Below are positions 55,330 to 64,000 of a DNA stretch of 64,000 bases, one piece after another; the stretch's first letter is position 1, and each line of letters starts with the position of its first letter. The stretch covers positions 36,621 to 100,620 of the forward strand of contig WTXG01000136.1 of assembly GCA_022496185.1 (NCBI GenBank). Reading direction: 5' to 3'. Origin of the DNA: Multifurca ochricompacta. Lineage: Eukaryota > Basidiomycota > Agaricomycetes > Russulales > Russulaceae. The notes beneath the pieces are model-generated. The model had not been told where the DNA came from, searched no databases, and saw only the letters and a list, made by a program, of their open reading frames with translations. The translations under genes and the position numbers were made by a program.

Positions 55330-57705
55330 TGCTATGGCTGAGCTACTAGTGCTAGTAGTACTCAGAGTGAGTGAGTGAGTGAGTTCAATTCTCACCTCCA
55401 GCGCGACATCCACCGCCGCCGCCGAGATTCGGACCACTTTAGGTCCATTCGTATATTCTCACGCTTTTTGCCCGCCGTTTCTCGTCCATTGTCTTGTCAG
55501 TGATTGGTTGTCGGATTTTATTTTTCAATGTTTCCAAGCTCTAGCTAGCTAAGCCGCGGTTCGCCACCCATCGGAAGACTTATTGTGTAAGATCATCATT
55601 GCTTGTATATGAGCGACACTCCTTTCATTTCATCCTTGGCTGGGACTGGAACCTGTCTGGACACGGAATTATATTCCACCAAGCCCCGAAATCCCAAGTT
55701 AGCTCCCCGGGTCCTTTGATACAATTACAACACAGGCTTGGCCTCCCATGGTCGTCGTCAAATGAGCGAGCGGGCGGGCTCTCTTGTCTCTCTGAAGTCT
55801 GAAGTCTGAATGGATGCTTCCCAGGAAGCACTGTAGATGAGGACACCATGCTCGCCTAGGCGTTTGGAATTCACTGCTTGGTACCACTCTCATCAGCTCG
55901 TCTTACTGTACCCACACAGTCTTGTATTTTGAGGTGTCAACTGCAATGTGCTAAGGTGATCTTAAATTGCAAAGTGATATGAATTCTCCCATTCCCATTT
56001 ACCCGTGAACATATCAATCAGCCCACCGTGCAGACTGCAGATGAGGATGTGAGGTCATTATGTGCGCAACTCAGAGACGAGGGTGTTGTATTTGAAAAGT
56101 AAGTGTGAAGACGAGAGCCTCCCTGTTATTCGCCCCAACGTCGGAAATACGATACGTTTATCTCGTCGCCGTACAGAATTTATTACCTCATTGGAATATA
56201 TTGCTGTGACCCAGACAGGAGGAAACAATGCCTTTCGGAGCGAGATAGAGAGACTTGCCCATGTCACGGCCAGTCGATTGTAGTATGGGGTTCATGCGCC
56301 TGGTATGTTCTTGCAATCAAGTCAGCTGCCAAACAAGACCCCCATGGCATGTCTATTTCTCTTTCACACTTTACGGTCCTTTTTCTGTGGATGGCCTTGA
56401 CGACATGCACGATGTCCGAGTGTCTCTGTGAAACAACAGTCTTAGGCGATAAGCAAGGGGAAATATGCCACGAAGCGATATGTGAGTGCCTTAGTGAGAC
56501 GTCTTACCGAGCTTGATGCGCCACGGCGCACGATCGAGGGTAATAGGACTTGATAGGGCGTGACCTTGTTGGGGCTAAGTTACTATTCATAGCAGGAGGT
56601 GAGGACAACGTAAGGTTCTAGAGAAGCTATTTTGTGTACGCCAGGCAGCAACTCGGACGTATGTGATAGTGATAGACTGGATGTAAATGACCTGTTAAAG
56701 TCTTCTCGAAAGTCTCTCCCCACCACAGTGATTCTCCGCAGAACCTTGATCGAGTTCCTAGGCACCGAGGCCCTGGTATTGTTTATAAGGTTATGATGCG
56801 CCAGCAACTCGATGAAGGGAGGCGGATATACATTGAGCATCCGCGCCACCTGGAGTGATATCACTGTATTATCTCCACTTCACGATAAGGAGATTACCAT
56901 GCCGACCTACACTACGTATTCACAGAACAATTGGAAGAGGCCCACGACGACGACCGGCATGAAGATAATTTGGGTTGTCCCTGTACATCTACCACTCACA
57001 CCTCGCAACCCTCACCCCACACCTTTTTGTTTTGCTTCTATTTCACTCACTTCCGAGAGTTAACTTGTGGGTGGGCCAAAGCAAAGGTGGTAAGAAATCG
57101 AGTCCCGGGCCGGCCACTTACGTCTAACAACAACAACAACAATAACAACAACTACGGGTGCCCCACTTTCATCGTGTGTACCGTGTCTGGATTTCGGGTT
57201 TCGACTGGTGGTCTGAGCTAGGCGTGAGGGTCCGAAGAGAGTTATGAAAGCTCACACCACTTGGCAAAAACTACACCTTGCTCGGGGTTTGGGAGTTGCC
57301 CAATTGTGTGTCACGTTATCCCTTTTGCCCATTTTGGAAACAATGTCCCTCTCACCTCCGTCTCTTCATGATCACGATCACGAGACGACCGAAACTTTTG
57401 TCTCTGTGCTTTGCCCATTCCACTCTCGTCGCTATGCAACGCACCGCTACGCTCCGAAGCTACAGTACGCTAATTAATGTGCAAGTATAATGGGCACGCG
57501 TGCCTGCGTGAGGGCCAGCTAAATGGGGGTGTCTCATGCAAGAGACTGCTTACATCCGCTGTCAGGGGCGCCATATCTAATGACCGGAATAAATTTTATG
57601 AAATGACTGAGAACCTCTATAAAGCCGCAGGCCCACAGGAAGTTGCTCTACGAAGTCTGTCCTTCTTTTTTGAACCTATCTACTTTGCAAGCACACCACA
57701 ACTTG
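55330..57705. other. Long stretch without a recognisable gene
   Basis: Scattered short open frames on both strands with no motif I know. A (AAC)n tract lies at about 57126-57151. It holds the promoter of Gpi11 on the left and that of the carboxypeptidase on the right. Confidence 0.45.
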
Positions 57706-57709
57706 TGTT

Positions 57710-60319
57710 ATGCGCTGCTTGCCCTTCTTGCTACTCTCAAGTTTCAGTTTCTCTACAATTGCAGCGGGATTCTCGAACCCGCTGTCCCGGGAACACTTGC
57801 TAATACGAAAGCGAGAGCAACTCTTGAGGTCACATCATTCAACAAGGGTAGACCACCGCGACCTCAACACTACGCGCCGCGCCGCGAGTCGGTACGCGAA
57901 TACCAAGGCTAAGCGTGAGTCGCGTCATTCAAGCAAGTCTGCCTTTCGCTGTAAGCTCACCCACTGCCTTGCAGGATTCCATGTGAATGGGAAGACAATA
58001 CCAGAGGTGGACTTTGATGTTGGAGACAGCTGGTCAGGTCTCCTGCCTATCAGCTCAGACCCGGGTGAAACACGCAAGGTGAGTGGATGTTCGAATCGCT
58101 GGTGGTGCGGTAATGTCAAGTACAGGCAGCTATTTTTCTGGTATTTCCCACCGAGTGCGCAGGGTAACGAGAATGATCTCATATTCTGGTAAGCGCGAGT
58201 CACACACCTCCGATAGGGTTCTTAGCACGCCGATTGCAACTCAGGACGAACGGTGGACCAGGGTGCTCGTCCTTGGAAGGATTTTTGCAGGAGAATGGGG
58301 TGCGCAAAATTGGCTCTACTTCATTGATCGGCCTTTCCCTGAAGCGGCCGCACACCTAGCCCATCAGTTGGCAGTGGGGCCAGGCAAAGCCAACTCCAAA
58401 CCCTAACAGTTGGACAAATTTGGGGCACATGCTCTGGTGGAGCAACCTATAGGGACCGGATTCTCTCAGGGAATACCAAGCATACACGTTTGCGTTCCGT
58501 CCTCACTAATGAAGGAATCATCCTGATACAATACTACGGCACGCAGGATGAGACAGAACTTGCAGCACAGCTTGTTGGATTCATGCAGGAGTTCCTCGAG
58601 ATCTTTTCTGAGCTTAAGGGAAAGAATTTCTACCTTGCTGGAGAGAGCGTGCGCGTCTCATGCTCTGTTCGTTGTTGGCTTCTTTTCTCATGTATTCTTC
58701 TCAGTACGCTGGGCTTTATGTACCATGTCTGTCGCCTGATTGTCGTGCAAGTCTCGCACATCTGACTGAGCCACAGATATCGCGGACTTTATCTATTCTA
58801 ACCCTGATCTATTGGATCTTAAGGTTCAGGGAATATGGCTTGGAGCTCGTATGTCGTCTATCCAACACTCGTCTTTCTTAGCACTTTATCGCGCTAACGA
58901 CCTCAAACCCAGCTGTTCTTACACAGGACGTCGTCGCAATACAAGCCCCCGCTGTCAATTTCGTACACAAGTACGAGAACGTGTTTGCCTTCAAGTCATT
59001 CTAAATTTCCCTTTTCACGTCCCGTAGAATTTTTTTGGTCGGCTCATATTCCTCCTCTTTTATTTATTCAGCCAATCCTTTCTCGCGCACATCGATCAAG
59101 TCGCCGATGCGTGTCACTACACGTCGTACCTCTCCAAGTTCCTCACCTATCCACCACCGCCCGCGCCATTTCCGCTTCCGGGACATCGATTGAGGCTGAT
59201 CCAGGTTGCGACGTGTACTCCCAGATCATAGAAGCTGCGCTTCTCCTAAATCCGCCTTCAACATCTATCGTATATTTGACATGGCAAGTCATTCACCCAA
59301 TCCAAAGAAACGCTCGCTCATTTTTTCGTTCGTTATAGCCTCCAGTCCTTTGGGACGTCCTAGGCTTCCCGTAAGTCGTTTCGTTTCGTTTCGTTTGTTT
59401 CAGATCTCCCGCGCGAGGTTGTTGTTGTTTTTTTGACTCCCCTCTTTTTTTTTTTTTTTTGTTCTGTTCTGTTCCAGCGGCACCTTCCCACAAGTACAAG
59501 TCAACCCGGTCTATTTCAACCGACCAGACGTAAAAGCCGCGATCCACGCCCCGACGCAAGTTCAGTGGACCGAATGTGGCGCCGTCCATCCGTCTTCGTC
59601 GCACCGGGAGATACGAGTCCGCCAGCGACGGCTTCTGGAGCTTTGTCTAGGGTGATCGAGCACAGCGCTCGCACGGTCATCGTTAGCGGCCTGGCTGACT
59701 TTGTGGTTCTTTCTGAAGGGTGAGTGAGCAATAGAGTTCGCACGACATGCACACACACACCTACACCTCATAAATCTTTTTAAATCTATTTATAAACGTC
59801 CGAACCCACAGAACGCGGATCGCAATTCAAAAGTGAGTTGTCGGGCTTTAATCCGCGCTCCCTCCTAAGTGTTCAATTTGTTTGCTAACCTATACATGTT
59901 GCTTGTGCACAAAAACAAATAAAAAATAACATAGCATGACTTGTGCGTTTTTTTTTCTGTTTTCTGTTTCGTTTCTTTTTTTTTTTTGATGTTTTTTTTT
60001 TTTTTTTTAAAAAAAAAGGGAGTGACAGCAAGGCTTCCAAAATGCGCCTAGTCCCGACTCGTTCATCTTGGATGGAGCGGGAGCCATTGGGACCGTACAA
60101 TCCGAGCGCGGATTGACCCTTTACGAAGTGGCAATCACAGGACATATGTACGTTCCCGCTTTGTGGACCCTCTCTCTCTCTCGTTTTAGTTCGGGCCCAT
60201 CTGACATTTAATATGCCTTTTTTTTTTTTTTTGGGTGGGACAAGGGTACCGCAATTTAATCCGCCAGCTTGCGTTCCAGTCCAATGCAGTATTTACTTGG
60301 AGTCAGGAACAACCCATAA
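57710..60319 (+). pseudogene. Serine carboxypeptidase (peptidase S10) with several frameshifts
   Basis: S10 enzymes remove C-terminal residues in the vacuole or outside the cell. The ATG at 57710 gives a signal peptide (MRCLPFLLLSSFSFSTIAAG). FHVNGKTIPEVDFDVGDSW and LFFWYFPPSAQ follow, then across an intron TNGGPGCSSLEGFLQENG with the nucleophile Ser. Later come ELKGKNFYLAGES, YAGLYVPYIADFIYSNPDLL, SIEADPGCDVYSQIIEAALL and VIVSGLADFVVLSEG, which holds the catalytic Asp region. ITGHMVPQFNPPA, with the His region, ends before 60319. The frame breaks at several points. One G is missing in LWVEQP (near 58433), in FPLPGTS (near 59182) and in NPAFN (near 59253), and extra bases occur near 60270 and 60285. 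Either a recent pseudogene or an assembly with uncorrected errors. Confidence 0.8.
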
Positions 60320-63300
60320 CCAACAAGTACCCCCCCCCCCCTTCCTTCCCCCTTCGATTTTGATTTGACACATTCCTGGAGATTGCTTGTCATGCTGGTT
60401 GTATGGTTGTTATAATACGGTTATTTATTTGTATCTTTTTTTTTTTTTTTCCCTGGCTCTTCTTAGTCAGTGAATACTTTGGCACCTGTTCGCGTATATA
60501 TTGTTATAAACTACTGCGATTCTTTAATGCGTCTTTCGCCCGACGCATGGGGGGTTAATAATAATAAAGATGCATTTGTTGGCTTACAACGTTTGGCATT
60601 CCCCCCAATAAAGTTGTCAATGACTGCGGGCATGTGATTGTCGGTTCCAGGGTTCACCACTAGGTACTGAGACCATTCCCCAGTCGATGGAACCCAAGAC
60701 GAAAGATAGTCATCGTCTTTCCGGGGTCAAATATCTTTTTTTTTTTGGGGGGGGGAGCGAGTAAAAAGTCTTTCTCGCTCCGAATTGATTTCCCCACCCC
60801 CCGCGGAAGGCCGAGGTCTGGAGGCAAGTCCGCGGCGCGCACAAAGCAATTCAGTTCGCTGCAACTCTTTGATTCCCCTACTGGGCGCCGACTATCAAGT
60901 AATGTATCACCAGTTTTTTTTTTTTAAAAAAAACTGGTTTGCATACTCCCCCGACGAAGGGAAAGACTTGACAGTTAGCGTATATCAGTACCTGACATCC
61001 GAATCTCCCTCGGTTCCAGGTGAGTAGATGAGGTATCAAAGGTGTCCTCATTGGAGAGCCAATCTCATACTCGGCTATGACGGGGGATCTCATGCTCGTT
61101 TTCGTGTTTTAAACCCAAAATGAAAGGTCTGCCTAGCGAGGGGGGGGGGGGCTTCCTCACCACCGCACAAAGGGAGCAGAGGCCCGGGTTCATGATTCCG
61201 ATAGTCCGTGGATGAAAGCGGTGTGTTAAGGTACTTGGGCAAGGATTCGTACCATTGCTAATGCATATCCCCAAGTTGGGCGAAAACCCGCGCCAACCAA
61301 AAAAGATTGACCCACATAGCCATCATTCCTGATTCAAACTCTCGCCGATATAATACAGTATGACAGAAGGTCGTTGAGTAGTCACGATCTGGCGGGCCGG
61401 TCATCATCCATCTTTTACTGGTCAATGACATGGGTCAGTGCGTGAGTGAGTCCAAAGCGAAGAAGACCAAGCAAGAGACTTTATCCTCATTTCTTGTACT
61501 TGTGTGAATGCTTTGTGTTGGGGATTGCTATCCGGAAGGGCTGTGAGACCAAAAAGAATTTCTGTAGGAGCAGCTCCCAAGTTCAAGTCGAAGTAGCTCC
61601 CCCTGCTTCTTCACAGGAACATACAGTACTTTGGGTTGAATTGTACGAGTATCAGACGCCACCGCCATGAGTAGCCAAGACACCCCAGTGATGGTGATTA
61701 ACAGTGAGCGAGCCGCCGACCATCCGACAGAATAAAATTCGTAATGGGGGAAATTAAAACAAATCAGATATCATGGTAATGTTTGATCGTTCACCCTTAA
61801 CACCAATTATTGGATTGGATTGTCGACTGTTAACCGAAAAGAGGGGAACGAACGGATGAACGACTCAAGAGTCGAATCGGAATGATGACTGACTGACTGA
61901 CTGACTGACTGGATTTGATAGGATCCGATCTGATCCTCCACAAGATGATGATCCAATAACCATTCCCCGTTGATGAATGGTAGTACTACATTAGTGGAGA
62001 GGCAATGAGGCAAATTGGATTTTGCATCGTCAGGGGTATCAAGAAGTCATATCTAAAAGGATGGGGGCAGAGAAGAAGAGAGAATTTGAGAATTTGAGTC
62101 ACCATCAGCGGTGACATGCATCCAATTACCTTAGTTGTCGTCAGTCATTCAAATCATATCAAAGCCTGCATCATATAGATGGAGATGGAGAAAAGATAAG
62201 GGGAGAAGGAGGGGAGGGAGAGGGAGGGAAATGAAAGGGAGAGCTTCGGCGGCGCAATCAGCCTCCAACAAGAGTTCTCCATGCGCTCATCTGCGCTTCT
62301 CTGGTTCTGGTTCTGGTATGCTATCTAAGAGGCACGGATTGCTGCAGGATGCTCGAGGAAGGATACCAAAGATGGATATCAATGACTCAGAGAGGCCAAC
62401 CAACACCAATAAGCAAAGGCAAAAGCAAAGAGAAATTGTAGAGGACAAATGAAGGGAGAGGAGAGGAGGAAAGGAGAGGGAGAGGAAGGAGGATGACACG
62501 GGACACGGGACATCTGATGATGTTGATGTTGATACGCCGCTGATTCGGTTGAGTTGGATTTGAGAAGAGAAGCGACACCGGCTCGCCTATCTAATAAAAG
62601 AAATAAAAGAATATATTATAATTTAAATAAAATAAAATAAAGACAAAACTAGAAAGAAAGTACCCATACATACTCGGATGACTCGGAAAGGACACGGGTC
62701 AAGTCAGGCAAAATGGAACTCAAACTCAAATTGGAACAAATGGGAAAAAAAAGGGAAAGGGAAATGGGAAATGGGAAATGAGAAATGAAATGAAATGGAA
62801 GTGTAGCGGTACCGCAGAAAGGGGTGCTTTCTGCCACCGCCGACGCCACTTGCTGTGAGCCAATCAACCCAAACCCAACCAACAACCAAAGAACAGTACT
62901 GGGAGTTCCCTCACTCCACCCACTCCACACACTCCACACGAATATACACCCCTGATCAGCGGCAGGTACTTTCAAAATCCGCCGAGCAAGCAAAGAAAGT
63001 GAAAAGGCGAGGCGAAAAGAAACAACAGACTAATAGAGATAGACACAGATCAGATCGATAGATAGATAGCATACACTCGCATACTTGACTGACTCGAGAC
63101 ATAAACGGGACTCGTGACATCAGCAGCGCGCAAGCCGGCCATCCATCGCTTCTTTTGGCAAGCGCGCCCACATCTCCTCTCCTCTTATGGGCTCTTGTAG
63201 GCAGGTGGGAGGAGGTGTGGGGTGAGGTGGGGTGGGTGGATGGGCGGGCGACTGGGCTGTCAGAACTTGCTTGGAGGAATGGAATGACACTATCAAGGCT

Positions 63301-63779
63301 GCGCTGCGCTCATTGTGCGGGCGTGGCGACAAGTTACTTCGGAGCTTCAACCAGTACCCGCTGTCCAAGAGGGGGAGAGGGAAGGGGGAGGGTGTGCCAG
63401 ACTGCGTCGTGGTCTCGCTTCGGCCGCACAAAAAGATATGAAAGTCTCCCATATTTTCCCTAATACACCAGAAGGCATGGGGGAGGGAAGGGGGGGACAC
63501 ACGAATTACAAGAAAGGTTAGTAAAGAGGATACAAGCCCCGCCAACCAAAGGCCCTCTCATTTCCACTCATAACGCTCGCTTGAGCGCGGTACGTCACCG
63601 CCGTGGGCCCAAGAAAAAAAGAGGGTGAAAGGTTGACGTTTGACATTTGAACCCGACGGCTGGCAACCAGATTTACATGGTGATATCTTTCCATACTGGT
63701 AAAGAGTCTAGAAGACAGAAAAGCAAGATGAGCATGCGATAAAGGTGAGAGCAAATGTCAAAAGAAGGTCAGTATTAGC
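60320..63779. other. Long low-complexity stretch without a recognisable gene
   Basis: Contains long T and A runs, a T-run/A-run hairpin at about 60912-60935, a (GACT)n tract at about 61886-61911, and purine-rich tracts (62165-62240, 62440-62500, 62735-62800). A plus-strand open stretch near 63250-63440 (WNDTIKAALRSLCGRGDKLL) looks protein-like but has no start, known motif or clear splice context. Confidence 0.45.
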
Positions 63780-64000
63780 ATGGATGATCGTCAGCGCTCG
63801 CCCAAAAGACGAACTTGGCGCTTGACTACTATTGTATTCGATCCTACCGAAGAGGTCGGGAGAGTCGACTCACCTCGCCATCGCCATCTCTCTGTGATCT
63901 TTTTCTTTCTCCACTCTACCTATACCCTATCAAGACCCTCTACCAGCTTTCAAAATTCACATGTTGGAATGTCCATGCATGAATACCTGTGCCAGAGATG
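63780..64000 (+). CDS. Possible start of a gene running off the right edge
   Basis: An ATG at 63780 opens a frame that stays open to the end of the window (73 codons). It starts MDDRQRSPKRRTWRLTTIVF, is basic at first and acquires a hydrophobic segment later. Part of it may be intronic. No family recognised. Confidence 0.3.
   Translation, partial: MDDRQRSPKRRTWRLTTIVFDPTEEVGRVDSPRHRHLSVIFFFLHSTYTLSRPSTSFQNSHVGMSMHEYLCQR

Noticed and set aside
60912..60935. T-run/A-run palindrome that could look like a terminator
   Set aside because: Intrinsic terminators of this kind are not a nuclear Pol II feature. Homopolymer runs are common across this window.
1..64000. tRNA, rRNA, CRISPR arrays, prokaryotic operons
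   Set aside because: I looked for tRNA B-box-like motifs, rRNA-like blocks and regularly spaced repeats and found none that held up. The window is eukaryotic.

Overview
The window is a fungal nuclear segment. The evidence is many short (about 50-70 nt) GT-AG introns, mitochondrial and secreted eukaryotic proteins, and a gene resembling the clamp-cell regulator clampless1 (clp1). Together these point to an agaricomycete basidiomycete. The species cannot be fixed from the sequence alone. All gene models were read by eye, so start-to-stop spans are given with introns included.

Left part (1-17.8 kb). A partial Ty3/gypsy-type retrotransposon (LTR, primer-binding site, Gag with a CCHC zinc knuckle) runs off the left edge on the minus strand. 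It is followed by a decayed protein-kinase-like gene. Next come mitochondrial NADP-isocitrate dehydrogenase, purine nucleoside phosphorylase and a long conserved-looking protein of unknown function, all on the minus strand. The first of three paralogous secreted FAD-linked oxidases lies at 13.1-15.3 kb.

Middle (17.8-41.4 kb). An hAT-type non-autonomous element has a perfect 8-bp target duplication. It is followed by the second and third FAD oxidases, a second kinase-like relic and a fragment of a fourth FAD oxidase. A divergent pair follows: an RnpA-like small mitochondrial-type protein and a short-chain dehydrogenase (SDR). Then come the Clp1-like gene, a second SDR, serine palmitoyltransferase subunit LCB1, and a large Ser/Pro-rich coiled-coil protein.

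Repeat-rich part (42-51 kb). This holds a second type of hAT element, a 1.6-kb foldback element split by another copy of the first hAT family, and a solo LTR. It also holds a 4.3-kb mosaic that is an inverted, colinear but heavily deleted copy of local genes: pieces of the coiled-coil gene, the SDR, the RnpA-like gene, an FAD oxidase and isocitrate dehydrogenase, in that order.

Right part (51-64 kb). Ribosomal protein eL34, a small protein with a CBM5/12-like module, the GPI-anchor protein PIG-F/Gpi11 and a serine carboxypeptidase with several frameshifts are present. They are followed by about 3.5 kb of low-complexity sequence in which I recognise no gene. Apart from the local FAD oxidase family, the neighbours do not form an obvious pathway. 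The main biology here is ordinary housekeeping genes, a tandem secreted-oxidase family, and strong remodelling by transposons and segmental duplication.
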